Of a DNA stretch of 60,896 nt, positions 27,845 through 36,496 are shown piece by piece; the first letter of the stretch is position 1, and each line of letters begins with the position of its first letter. The notes under the pieces are model-generated. The model searched no databases. It saw only the letters and a program-made list of their open reading frames with translations, and was not told the DNA's origin. A program made the translations under genes and the position numbers. This DNA comes from Polyangiaceae bacterium (lineage in GTDB: Bacteria > Myxococcota_A > Polyangia > Polyangiales > Polyangiaceae): NCBI GenBank assembly GCA_029261965.1, contig JAJDAH010000464.1:1-60896 (forward strand). The letters are read 5' to 3'.

Positions 27845-29113
27845 TTGCGCCAACAAACGAAAAGTTCTGTCGTCGGGGTCACGGTGGCAACGCTCGCGCT
27901 CGCCCTGGGTTGCGGGTCGAGCGACGGCGAGTCGGACCAACCCGAACCCCTCAGCCCGGAGGAGCTCGCGGCCCTCTGCGGCCCCGGGTGGGTGGAGGCG
28001 TGCGAAAGGCAAGACTGCGACGCCACGAGCGAGCTCTGGCAGGACTGCCGCCAGAACGGCTGGAGCGGCTACGAGCCGGCACAGAGCTGTCCGGTTTCGA
28101 GCGGGTACCTCGGCGACGACGCGGCGCTCTGTCCACCGGATCCGGCCGACGGCTTTCAGGCGCACTTCGGGCCGCTCGACTACACCGACGACGACGAGCT
28201 ACTGCGGCACACGATTCAGCCGGGCGAGAACCGCCTCGAGTGCGTCTACCTCGAGATGCCCAACGACGACGACCGCTTCCTCGGCTACTTCGCGGGGAGC
28301 GTCCGGCCCGGCGCGCATCACTCACAGATGAAGTTCGTGCTCGAAGAGCCGACCGGAAGCTCGGCGGCGGAGCCCTGCAATCCCATCGTAGGTGAGTTCG
28401 TGCACATTGGGCAGACCAACCAGTTTCACGTGCCCGATCTCGGTGTGCCGAATCCGTCCCCAGGTGAGGACTTCGGTGGCGGCCTCGACTTTCAAGGCAG
28501 CGCGCTCGAACTAACGCCGCGTCGAATCATGGCGGTCGAGCTTCACTACATCAACACGACGAGCGAGCCGATGCTGCGTGAAGGCTGGTTCAACTTCTAC
28601 TACCAGAAGCCCGAGGAGGTTCGCTCGGTCGTGACCGCGCTTTCGCTACTCGGCCTCGGGATCCAAGTGCCGCCGCGAACCACTGCGAACATTCGCCGTT
28701 CGTGTGCAGCGCCGAGCCCACGTTTCGTCACTCACCTGCAGGGCCACACCCACGAAGGAACCCAGAGGTTTTCGATTTGGGTGCATCGCGCGGCAACCGG
28801 GGAGATGGAGCAGGTGTACGAGAACTACGACCCGCTCGAGCCGGTACTGCTCTCCTACAATTCAATCGTGCAGAACCGAGAGTGGGATCGGGCGGCGCGG
28901 CACGCTGGCGGCGCGAGCGGCGAGCTCTTCCTCGACGAGGGCGACTCGATCGTTTGGGAGTGCGAGATCGAGAACTCCGGTGACGCCGTCGTCTCCGATG
29001 GTGGTCCCGCCGCCGGTCAGCAGATGTGTTACGTGTTCGGCAACTTCATCCCCGATGGTCCGGCGCCGGAGGGCAATTGGGGCTGTCTCGAGTCGGAAGC
29101 GTCGACGCTATGA
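27845..29113 (+). CDS. PHM-like copper type II monooxygenase lipoprotein
   Basis: A 422-residue exported protein with lipobox ALALGCG (Cys23). It matches the two-copper catalytic core of peptidylglycine hydroxylating/dopamine monooxygenases. CuH-site residues are His158-His159 (GAHHSQM) and His234 (ELHYIN). CuM-site residues are His301 and His303 (HTHEG) and Met394 (QQMCYVFG). All six ligands are in the expected order, so activity on an exported substrate with ascorbate-like reductant is plausible. The start is a TTG with a strong GGAGG six bases upstream, an unusual initiation. Assignment is from motif order, not a search. Confidence 0.85.
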   Translation: MRQQTKSSVVGVTVATLALALGCGSSDGESDQPEPLSPEELAALCGPGWVEACERQDCDATSELWQDCRQNGWSGYEPAQSCPVSSGYLGDDAALCPPDPADGFQAHFGPLDYTDDDELLRHTIQPGENRLECVYLEMPNDDDRFLGYFAGSVRPGAHHSQMKFVLEEPTGSSAAEPCNPIVGEFVHIGQTNQFHVPDLGVPNPSPGEDFGGGLDFQGSALELTPRRIMAVELHYINTTSEPMLREGWFNFYYQKPEEVRSVVTALSLLGLGIQVPPRTTANIRRSCAAPSPRFVTHLQGHTHEGTQRFSIWVHRAATGEMEQVYENYDPLEPVLLSYNSIVQNREWDRAARHAGGASGELFLDEGDSIVWECEIENSGDAVVSDGGPAAGQQMCYVFGNFIPDGPAPEGNWGCLESEASTL

Positions 29114-29215
29114 TTGGCGGCGCCGCGGCTGGAATGCGGGAGCAAGACGTTCGGGCGCCTTGCCAGCTGAACCGCGTGCAGATCCGGAGGCGATGAGGCA
29201 CTCTCGTCTGCCGTA

Positions 29216-30298
29216 GTGGCGACGAGCTCAGTCATCGGCAGCGGCGCTCCTTCGGCGGTCTCTGCCTCGAGTCCCACGGCGCGATCCCGTCTCGCGATGC
29301 GGTGGCTCGTGAGCCCGCGCTACGACTTGTTCTTTTTCATCGGGAGCTGCCTCGTCACCTGGGTGTTCCTCGGCATCTATCACGGCCTCGACCACTACGG
29401 TTGGGCGCCCCGGGTCGAGAGCGTGCTGTTGACCTATTTCGTCTTCACGGCGATTTTCGATCACCCGCACATCTTCCAGACGTTCTCGCGCACCCATGCG
29501 GATCGGGTCGAGTTCGCTCGGCATCGGAAGTCGCATACCTGGGGGCTCGCGGTTTTCGTGCTGGCGGGTTTTGCTCTCGCCGCGGCCAACCTCATCGGTC
29601 ACCTGATCGTGTTCGCCGCGATGTTCGGCAGCTTCCACATCATGCGCCAGCACTGGGGCATCCTTCGCGCCTACAAACATCTCAACCGAGACCGTTCGCC
29701 GCTCGACGATTGGCTCGATTTCGTCACGTTCTACTTGGGGGCAGTGGCGCTCTACTTTCACGACTACACCGACAATCCTCCCGAGACTGTCATTTACGGC
29801 AAGCTCACCGCGCCCTTTCCGAGCTTGCCGGCGCTGTTCGGCGAGCTGGCGCTCTACGCGTTCTACGGAGTGCTCGTGCTCTTCGTGCTTCGTCAGGTTT
29901 GGCTGTTCAAGACCGGCAGACGCATCAACGTTCCCAAGCTCGCGTTGATGACGGCGGCGCTTTCCACGCACGGGCTCATCTTCTTTTTCACGGCGACCCC
30001 GTTTCTCGTCGCCGAGGCGCTCGAGACGGCCTACCACAACGTCCAGTACCAAGGCTGGGTGATGCACTACCAAAGGCGCCGGTTCACCGGGCGCGCGATG
30101 GTGAAGCGGTGGTTTTTGATGGCCCTCGCTTATGGCGGCATCGTCGGCACGATCGAAGTCATTGCGCTGGCCGAGCCGCGACTCGGGTTCCTGTTCATCC
30201 CGTTCGGCATGGTGGTCATTTGGCACTACTGGGTGGACGGCAAGATCTGGCGGATGCGGGAGCAGCCGGAGCTCCGCGAAGCCGTGATCCCCCAGTAG
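29216..30298 (+). CDS. Histidine-rich polytopic membrane protein
   Basis: A 360-residue integral membrane protein with about seven hydrophobic segments. Histidine clusters lie at membrane faces: FDHPHIFQTFSRTH, HIMRQHWGI, YHNVQYQGWVMHYQ and WHYWVDGKIWR. The spacing recalls membrane di-metal oxygenases or desaturases, but no exact family signature is visible, so the enzyme class is a guess. GTG 29216 gives the longest frame; ATG 29297 (MRWLVSP) is a good alternative and removes a low-complexity leader. It follows the copper oxygenase by about 100 bp on the same strand. Confidence 0.82.
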   Translation: MATSSVIGSGAPSAVSASSPTARSRLAMRWLVSPRYDLFFFIGSCLVTWVFLGIYHGLDHYGWAPRVESVLLTYFVFTAIFDHPHIFQTFSRTHADRVEFARHRKSHTWGLAVFVLAGFALAAANLIGHLIVFAAMFGSFHIMRQHWGILRAYKHLNRDRSPLDDWLDFVTFYLGAVALYFHDYTDNPPETVIYGKLTAPFPSLPALFGELALYAFYGVLVLFVLRQVWLFKTGRRINVPKLALMTAALSTHGLIFFFTATPFLVAEALETAYHNVQYQGWVMHYQRRRFTGRAMVKRWFLMALAYGGIVGTIEVIALAEPRLGFLFIPFGMVVIWHYWVDGKIWRMREQPELREAVIPQ

Positions 30299-30395
30299 CC
30301 CTCGACCGAGCCTCGCCACCCGCGGCGGCTCGCGAAACGTGCGTCCCACGCGCCTCTAGACTTCGCGGCGAGCCTTACGCATTATCCCGCCGGCG

Positions 30396-31571
30396 ATGGG
30401 ACAGGGACAGCCGCCGGGGAACCAATATCCGCCGGGGGGCGGGCCACCAGGATATCCGCCTGCCCAGCCGGCGGCGCCCGCGCAGCCAGGGGCGCCCGCG
30501 CAGCCGCAGGCACATCCGGGACAGGCGCCTCAGCAGCCAGGCTACGATCCAGCGCAGCAGTACCCGCAAGGTCAATACGGCCAGCCCGGTCAACCGCCGG
30601 CCGATCCCGCCGCCCATGCCGCTCAGCAGGCGGCGTACCAGCAGCACGCGGGCTATCAGGACCCAGCGGCGCAGCAGGCGGCGTACCAGGACCCAGCGGC
30701 GCAGCAGGCGGCGTACCAGGACCCAGCGGCGCAGCAGGCGGCTTACCAAGATCCGGCGGCGCAGCAGGCGGCTTACCAAGATCCCGCCGCGGCGCAGCAA
30801 GCGGCGTATCAGGATCCCGCGGCGGCACAGCAGGCGGCGTACGGGCAACCGGGAGTCGATCCCGCGGCGGCGTACGGGCAACCGGGCGTCGACCCGGCCG
30901 CCGCCTACGGGCAGCCGGGCGTGGATCCGGCGGCGGGCTATCCGCAGGAAGGCTTCGATTCGGGCACGTCCGAGCAGACCGAAGACGCGGTGTCACCCCA
31001 GAAGAAGTTCGCTGGCGCGCTCTTGATTGGCGGGATCGTCACCTTCGTCTTCGGGCTGCTCTTCTTGATAACCTCGGCGGTGTTCACGTCCGAGGATGGC
31101 AAGGCGATCAAGTCCGCCATGCCCGCGACGGGTGGCATTGTCGGACCGATCACCGTGGCCAAGGACAATCAGGTCCTGCTCATCGAGGTGAAGCAACGGC
31201 TGAACGGGCTCGGTTGGTCCTACGTCAACGGCGAGATGCTGGATGCCGAGCAGGAGTTCCTCTTCGGCTTCGGCTATGAGCTCTGGCACGAGACCGGATA
31301 CGACGAAGGTCACTGGGACGAGCAAGAGAACAACTACGACATCAAGGTCACCGTCCCGAAGAAGGGCACGTACTTCGCCTCTTTCGACACCGAGCAGCAG
31401 CCGGGGGTGCCGATCGGTGGCGACATCAACGTCAAGATCACGCCGAAGCTCGGTAGCGCCGTTCCGCACTTCGCGGCGGGCCTCCTGCTCCTCGTGTTTG
31501 GACTCATGCTCGCGATCGCCGGAGTCTGGGCTGCGCCCGTGCAGCTCAAGACGGCCGATGACGACGACTAG
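30396..31571 (+). CDS. Pro/Gln-rich tandem-repeat membrane protein
   Basis: A 391-residue protein. The first 190 residues are low-complexity: a PQ/G leader, then about six 10-11-residue units YQDPAAQQAA, then three 11-residue units YGQPGVDPAAA. One membrane segment follows at about 205-230 (ALLIGGIVTFVFGLLFLITSAVF), then a soluble domain of about 125 residues with YDEGHWDEQENNYDIKVTV. A final membrane segment near 360-380 carries a short acidic tail. The repeat arm would face the cytoplasm if the first segment is inserted N-in. It begins the closely spaced set 30396-34368. Confidence 0.82.
   Translation: MGQGQPPGNQYPPGGGPPGYPPAQPAAPAQPGAPAQPQAHPGQAPQQPGYDPAQQYPQGQYGQPGQPPADPAAHAAQQAAYQQHAGYQDPAAQQAAYQDPAAQQAAYQDPAAQQAAYQDPAAQQAAYQDPAAAQQAAYQDPAAAQQAAYGQPGVDPAAAYGQPGVDPAAAYGQPGVDPAAGYPQEGFDSGTSEQTEDAVSPQKKFAGALLIGGIVTFVFGLLFLITSAVFTSEDGKAIKSAMPATGGIVGPITVAKDNQVLLIEVKQRLNGLGWSYVNGEMLDAEQEFLFGFGYELWHETGYDEGHWDEQENNYDIKVTVPKKGTYFASFDTEQQPGVPIGGDINVKITPKLGSAVPHFAAGLLLLVFGLMLAIAGVWAAPVQLKTADDDD
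30652..30942 (+). repeat. 30-33-bp tandem repeats in coding sequence
   Basis: About six units of 30-33 bp encode YQDPAAQQAA, and three 33-bp units encode YGQPGVDPAAA. All keep frame, so copy number can vary without breaking the gene. Confidence 0.9.
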
Positions 31572-31589
31572 GGAGAAAGGGGTGTTGCC

Positions 31590-31799
31590 GTGAAGATCCT
31601 CATGCTTGGAGTTCTACCGCTGATGCTCGCCGGAACCTGGGGAGCACTCATGCTCCCGAGCATGAGCGGCTACGGCTACGCCGGGCACAACGGCTGGAAC
31701 CACGGTCCGTCGTTCTTTTATTTCAACAGTACTTCGACCGTCGCCGGCCGCAGCGTGCGCGGCTCCGGACGGGTCGGGGGCACGGGCGGGGGCAAGTAG
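31590..31799 (+). CDS. 69-residue exported Gly-rich peptide
   Basis: A tiny gene starting at GTG 31590, 18 bp after the preceding stop, with GGGAGAAAGGGG upstream as ribosome site. Residues 1-25 form a signal peptide or membrane segment (ILMLGVLPLMLAGTWGALML). The remainder is aromatic- and Gly-rich (YGYAGHNGWNHGPSFFYF) and ends in a basic Gly tail (RGSGRVGGTGGGK). No family recognised. Its place directly before an aminopropyltransferase-like gene makes it a conceivable partner or substrate; that is inference only. Confidence 0.65.
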   Translation: MKILMLGVLPLMLAGTWGALMLPSMSGYGYAGHNGWNHGPSFFYFNSTSTVAGRSVRGSGRVGGTGGGK

Positions 31800-31839
31800 C
31801 CCCGGCGGCGTTTCTTCCGCCGCACCCGAGACATGTTCG

Positions 31840-33465
31840 ATGGCTACCGACGCTTCCCCGCTCGTCGAGCCTCAGCTCGCGGATGACGGCGACATAGCGT
31901 CGTCCGGCGAGGCGGGGGGTTCGGGGCCAGCGTCCAAGCAGATAGAAGCGCTCTCGAAGTCGCAGACGGCCGTTTTGGTGCTCGCGGTCTTCGTCGCGGG
32001 GCTCTGCTCGATCGTCTACGAGCTCCTGATTGCCACCGCGTCGTCCTACTTCCTCGGTGACAGCATTCGGCAGTTCTCGATCACCATCGGGATCTTCATG
32101 GCGTCGATGGGGCTTGGCTCGTTCCTTTCGCGCAATCTCGGCGAACGCGTGCTCGGTACTTTCGTGGTGGTCGAGGTCGCGCTCGGCATCGTCGGCGGCA
32201 TTTCGATTCCTGTCCTCTACGCGGTCTACGCCTACACCGACCTCTACACGCCCGCGATGATGGTCTTCATCGGCATCGTCGGCACCCTGACCGGCCTCGA
32301 GATCCCCATCCTCGTCTTGGCGATGCGGCGCTTCCTCAAGCTCAACGTCAATCTTTCGACGATTCTTTCGCTCGACTACTTCGGGGCGCTCGGCGCGACC
32401 CTGCTTTTTCCGTTTGCGCTCCTCCCGCTGCTCGGCACGTTCAAAAGCCCGTTGGTCATCGGCCTCTTGAACCTGGCGGTGGCGCTGCTCGTTCTTCGGG
32501 CGTTCAAAGATCAAATCGAGATCAACAAGCGCATCGCGGGCACCATCGGCGCGCTCGGCGGCCTGCTCGGCCTCGGGCTCTTGCTGGTGTTCTCCGGCGA
32601 TCTGCTGCGCCCGTGGCACGAAGCCATCTACGAGGACAAGGTCCTGCTCGCGCGGCAGTCGCCGTACCAGAAAATCGTCCTCACGCGGTACCGCAACGAC
32701 GTCCGTCTCTACCTGAACGGCAACCTGCAGTTCTCCTCGTGGGACGAGTACCGCTACCACGAAGCGATAGTGCACCCCGCCTTCTCGCTCGCTCCCCGGC
32801 GCGAGCAGGTGCTCGTGCTCGGCGGCGGCGACGGCCTCGCCGCTCGCGAGATGCTCAAGTACGACGACACCAAGACGATCACCATCGTCGACCTCGATCC
32901 GGTGATCACCGAGATCGCGAAAACGCAGCACCTCGTCCGCGAGCTCAACGGAGACAGCCTCGCCTCGGGGCGCGTCACGGTGCAGAACGAAGACGCCTGG
33001 GTGTTCCTCGAGGGCTCGGAAACGCGGTGGGACGTCATCGTCATCGACCTCCCCGACCCCAATGACACGTCACTAGCGAGGCTCTACAGCCGGGAGTTCT
33101 ACGGTCTGGTCCGCCGCCACCTCGCGAAAGACGGCGTGCTCGTCACTCAAGCGACCAGCCCGTTTTTCGCCAGCGAGGCGTTTTGGACGATCGTCGCGAC
33201 GATGGAAGCTGCGGGCCTCCACACGCGGCCCTATCACGCCAACGTGCCGTCGTTCGGCGATTGGGGTTTCGTGCTCGGCGCCAGCTATCCGCTCGACACG
33301 TCGAAGATTCGAGTGACCGTCCCGGCACGCTATCTCGACGACACGATGGTGTCGTCGATGTTCGATTTCCCGCGCGACGTTCGAGTCGCCGACGCTGAGC
33401 GGAGTACCCTCGACGACCCGGTCGTCCTGGGGCTCTACCTGAAGGGTTGGAAGCGCTGGAGGTAG
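31840..33465 (+). CDS. Membrane SpeE-like aminopropyltransferase
   Basis: A 541-residue protein of the long, membrane-bound spermidine-synthase-like class. About seven membrane segments occupy residues 45-265. The C-terminal half is a methyltransferase-fold domain with the glycine-rich loop VLGGGDGLAAREML, DLDPVITEIAK and the catalytic region VIDLPDPNDTSLARLYS, typical of long SpeE proteins. It should transfer aminopropyl groups from decarboxylated S-adenosylmethionine; the acceptor may not be putrescine. It is 40 bp after the small peptide and 27 bp before the DUF350 gene. Confidence 0.9.
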   Translation: MATDASPLVEPQLADDGDIASSGEAGGSGPASKQIEALSKSQTAVLVLAVFVAGLCSIVYELLIATASSYFLGDSIRQFSITIGIFMASMGLGSFLSRNLGERVLGTFVVVEVALGIVGGISIPVLYAVYAYTDLYTPAMMVFIGIVGTLTGLEIPILVLAMRRFLKLNVNLSTILSLDYFGALGATLLFPFALLPLLGTFKSPLVIGLLNLAVALLVLRAFKDQIEINKRIAGTIGALGGLLGLGLLLVFSGDLLRPWHEAIYEDKVLLARQSPYQKIVLTRYRNDVRLYLNGNLQFSSWDEYRYHEAIVHPAFSLAPRREQVLVLGGGDGLAAREMLKYDDTKTITIVDLDPVITEIAKTQHLVRELNGDSLASGRVTVQNEDAWVFLEGSETRWDVIVIDLPDPNDTSLARLYSREFYGLVRRHLAKDGVLVTQATSPFFASEAFWTIVATMEAAGLHTRPYHANVPSFGDWGFVLGASYPLDTSKIRVTVPARYLDDTMVSSMFDFPRDVRVADAERSTLDDPVVLGLYLKGWKRWR

Positions 33466-33492
33466 CCCTCCTCGCTAGTCAAAGGAACCGAA

Positions 33493-34368
33493 ATGGACCA
33501 GAGCATCGAGCTACTCAAGAAGACAGCAGGAGCGCTGCCGCGCGACATCGCGTACATCGCGCTCGTTCTGTTCGTTCTGTTCATCGCGCGCATCGTCAAG
33601 GACCTGCTGACGCCTTACAAGCTCTCCGAACAGCTCACGACCGCCGACAACCCTGCTGTCGGCATGTCGCTCGCCGGCTACTACATCTCGGTGCTCATCG
33701 TCTGCATCGGCCCTCTCCGCACGGCGCCGAGCGCCGAAACGGTTCCGCTCTGGAAGGACCTGCTCATCACTGGTGGTTGGGCCCTGCTCGGTATCGTACT
33801 CTTGAACGCCGCGCGCATCCTCGTGGACAAGGTGCTGCTCACCGACTTCAGCGTCGTCAAAGAGATCGTCGAAGACCGGAACATTGGTACCGGTGCCGTC
33901 GAAATGGGCGCCTACGTCGCCTCCGGTCTAGTCGTGGCTGCCGCGCTCCAAGGTCAGGGCGGCGGTCCGCACACCGCGTTGGCGTTTTTTGCCCTCGGCC
34001 AGGTAGCCCTCATCGCGTATGGCCGTTTGTACTGCGTGGTGTGCCGCTACGACGTGCACGGCCAGATCGAGAAGGACAACGTGGCGGCCGGTGTCGCCCT
34101 TGGACTCAATCTCGTTGCCTGCGGTGTGGTGCTCGCCGGCGCAATAGCGGGCGATTTCCTGAGCTGGGAACACAACCTCATGAAGTTCGCCATGATCTTC
34201 ATCCTTGGCGCAATCTTCTTGCTGATCCTGCGCGTGCTCATCGATTTTCTGCTGTTCCCCGGCGTGCGAATGGACAAGGAGATCGAAGAGGACAAGAACC
34301 TGAACGCCGCCTGGGTTGAAGGCGCCGTACTCGCGGGCATGGCGGCGCTGTTGGTGACGATTCTCTAG
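33493..34368 (+). CDS. DUF350 membrane protein (two tandem DUF350 units)
   Basis: A 291-residue membrane protein with about eight segments arranged as two DUF350-like halves. Each half carries a DNPAVGMSLAGYYIS / DNVAAGVALGLNLVA core, the conserved D/N-N-x-A-x-G motif of the family. A good ribosome site (AAGGA) precedes ATG 33493. DUF350 proteins (for example E. coli YjfL) are often encoded beside SpeE-like or glutathionylspermidine-synthase-like and PspA-like genes. That association supports a joint role with the aminopropyltransferase 27 bp upstream. Confidence 0.9.
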   Translation: MDQSIELLKKTAGALPRDIAYIALVLFVLFIARIVKDLLTPYKLSEQLTTADNPAVGMSLAGYYISVLIVCIGPLRTAPSAETVPLWKDLLITGGWALLGIVLLNAARILVDKVLLTDFSVVKEIVEDRNIGTGAVEMGAYVASGLVVAAALQGQGGGPHTALAFFALGQVALIAYGRLYCVVCRYDVHGQIEKDNVAAGVALGLNLVACGVVLAGAIAGDFLSWEHNLMKFAMIFILGAIFLLILRVLIDFLLFPGVRMDKEIEEDKNLNAAWVEGAVLAGMAALLVTIL

Positions 34369-34465
34369 CCCCGGAGAGCGACTGCGCAGAGGGCGCGAAC
34401 TCTTTCCAGAAAGATTGCTGCTGGCTTGGACAGCGCCGCCGGTTCGTTGCACCCTTCGGGGCGGC

Positions 34466-35281
34466 GTGCGTCTCCGCGAGCTCTTCGAGAGCCACCCCGT
34501 CTTCGAACCGTTCGAGGCTTCGACCCTCGCGCGGCTACGCGAGCGAACCGTGTGGCCTGACGTCGACGAGTACAACACGCTCGTCGGCATCGAAGCGCCC
34601 CGGTTTGCCGTGGTGGCCGATGAGGCGGTCACCGGCGTCGGGGGCTACGAGTCGTTCATTCGCGAGACGGGCTGCGTTCCGACGCGTCCACGGAATCGGC
34701 ACGATCTGTTCAACGCGTTGGCTTGGTCGCAGTTTCCCCGGAGCAAAGCGGCGCTCAACGAGCTTCAGGTTCGGGAGCAGCAAAGCCGCGAGCGCGACCC
34801 GCGCAATGATCGCTCGCCGATGCAGAGTCGGGCGGCCGTGTTCGATGAAGGGGGGGTGGTGGTGGTGTCGGAGGACTCCAGGTTGCTTCGGGGGCTCGAG
34901 TCGTTCGAGTTCAAGCGGGTGTTCTGGGCGGAACGCGAACGATGTCTTCGGCACCTACGGGTGTTGGTCATTGGGCATGCGTTGATGGACGCGCTTCGGG
35001 TGGCTAGTCCCGAGCCGCACAGCGGGCTCTGTGGGCGGGGACTCTTGATGTCGATCACTCCGGGCGAAAGCAGCTCGCCCACGTCGAGCCTGCGCGCTGC
35101 TATCGACGAGCGCGTTGCCGAACGGATTGTCGCCTGCGAGTTGCCGCAGCACTTCGATCCGGTGCCGGTCCTCGGGATCCCGGAGTGGCACGAACCTCAG
35201 TCCGAGAGCTTCTACGACGACCGGGACTACTTCAGACGTCGTCGGCGTCCGTCGGCGGCCACGCCGATACGACAGCTCTGA
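34466..35281 (+). CDS. DUF3025 family protein
   Basis: A 271-residue cytosolic protein matching DUF3025. The signature region is RHDLFNALAWSQFPRSKAALNELQ, and acidic/His positions follow (VFDEGGVVVVSED, VIGHALMDALR, VLGIPEWHEPQ). The reaction is unknown. GTG 34466 follows a purine-rich GGGGCGG; a TTG 51 bases upstream would lengthen the N-terminus. It is followed by the membrane-anchored protein at 35332. Confidence 0.85.
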   Translation: MRLRELFESHPVFEPFEASTLARLRERTVWPDVDEYNTLVGIEAPRFAVVADEAVTGVGGYESFIRETGCVPTRPRNRHDLFNALAWSQFPRSKAALNELQVREQQSRERDPRNDRSPMQSRAAVFDEGGVVVVSEDSRLLRGLESFEFKRVFWAERERCLRHLRVLVIGHALMDALRVASPEPHSGLCGRGLLMSITPGESSSPTSSLRAAIDERVAERIVACELPQHFDPVPVLGIPEWHEPQSESFYDDRDYFRRRRRPSAATPIRQL

Positions 35282-35331
35282 CGAGGACGTCGCTGGTTGA
35301 TTTCGTCGAACGACTGGGAGACAGGTCACAG

Positions 35332-36396
35332 ATGGAGATCGCGGCGGCGCTAGCTTTTTTTGTCCCGTTGGCGGTCGCGCTCATGGTCATGGCGAAGCGG
35401 CAAGGACAGCGCGTCGATGCGGCTTGGCTCGAGGTGGCGGACAAACTCGACGGGAGCTACACGCCGGAGAGGGCGGCGTGGGTGCTGGCTGGAGATCCGC
35501 GGCGCATCGTGGCGACAGTCGGGGGGCGCCGCGTCGTGGTGGACCATTTCGATACCGGGTCGGGCAAGAACCGTCAGACGCACACGCGCATCACGACCGA
35601 AGCGACGACGGCGCCGGATAGTCGGCTCACGGTGACCGAGGCCGGGTTGTTCAGTGGGCTGGCCCGGGCTGTTGGGTTTCAGGACGTGGCCATCGGCGAT
35701 GTGGCGTTCGACGAGAAGTACATCATCAAGAGTGACCATCCCGGTTGGGCGACGCTTTGGCTGAACGAGGCGGTTCGCCGAAAAATTCGGCGACTGAAGG
35801 ACTTCAAGCTCCAGATCGAGAACGGCGAGGCAATTCTGGTTCGGGAGAATCTGATCGAGCACGCAGCCGAGCTGTTGAGCGCCGTCAAGGTCTCCTTGGT
35901 TTTCGCCGACAGTCGCGCCGCCGTGCTCAAAGCGTGGAAGCCTCTCGCCAAAAAGTACGACGGCCGGCTAGCGCGAGTGGCGCCGGATTTCGCCCGGCTC
36001 GCGGCGCAGCACGCCGGGGCCAAGGTGACCGTGGAGACGTGCGAGGTTCGGGGTGAGGGCGTCACGCGGGTGCGCGCCGAGCTCGCGGGTGGGCGAGCGC
36101 CGAGGTTCGACGTCGTGCAGAACGAAGAAGACGCAGGTTCAGACCTGGCGCGTATCGAGGGATTGGATTTGGGGGAGTACTCGGCGTTCGGCAGCAACCC
36201 GGGCAAGGTCGAACAGGCGTTCGACGAGAGGACGGTGGCGTTGCTGTTTCGAGTGAGTCCCGTGCTGGTGAGCGGCGGAGATTCGGAGGTCGAGCTGCAG
36301 ATGGCCGGGGCCGTCGTGGATGTGACGCGGTGCGAAGCCGCAGTGGAGCTGGGCGTGGGGCTCGCGGTGGGAATGGGGCGGGGGATATATCGGTAA
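35332..36396 (+). CDS. Membrane-anchored protein of unknown function
   Basis: A 354-residue protein with one N-terminal membrane segment (AAALAFFVPLAVALMVMA), then a soluble alpha/beta region. Motifs such as RRIVATVGGRRVVVDHFD, GDVAFDEKYIIKSDHPGWATLWLNE and LKDFKLQIENGEAILVREN resemble DUF3137-type proteins. That is a resemblance by eye, not an assignment. ATG 35332 lies 12 bases after GGGAG. It starts 50 bp after the DUF3025 gene, so may be co-transcribed. Confidence 0.72.
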   Translation: MEIAAALAFFVPLAVALMVMAKRQGQRVDAAWLEVADKLDGSYTPERAAWVLAGDPRRIVATVGGRRVVVDHFDTGSGKNRQTHTRITTEATTAPDSRLTVTEAGLFSGLARAVGFQDVAIGDVAFDEKYIIKSDHPGWATLWLNEAVRRKIRRLKDFKLQIENGEAILVRENLIEHAAELLSAVKVSLVFADSRAAVLKAWKPLAKKYDGRLARVAPDFARLAAQHAGAKVTVETCEVRGEGVTRVRAELAGGRAPRFDVVQNEEDAGSDLARIEGLDLGEYSAFGSNPGKVEQAFDERTVALLFRVSPVLVSGGDSEVELQMAGAVVDVTRCEAAVELGVGLAVGMGRGIYR

Positions 36397-36496
36397 CTCC
36401 GCGGCGGCCGCCAGTCCGCCGCGCTCCCCGCTGCAGCGCCCCAGAACTTCGCGTAGGATCTGCCGCCTCTGCGCTCTTGGAAGGGACTTGAAACTC

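Noticed and set aside
30652-30942. Possible CRISPR-like repeat array
   Set aside because: No spacers; units are contiguous and encode an in-frame amino-acid repeat.
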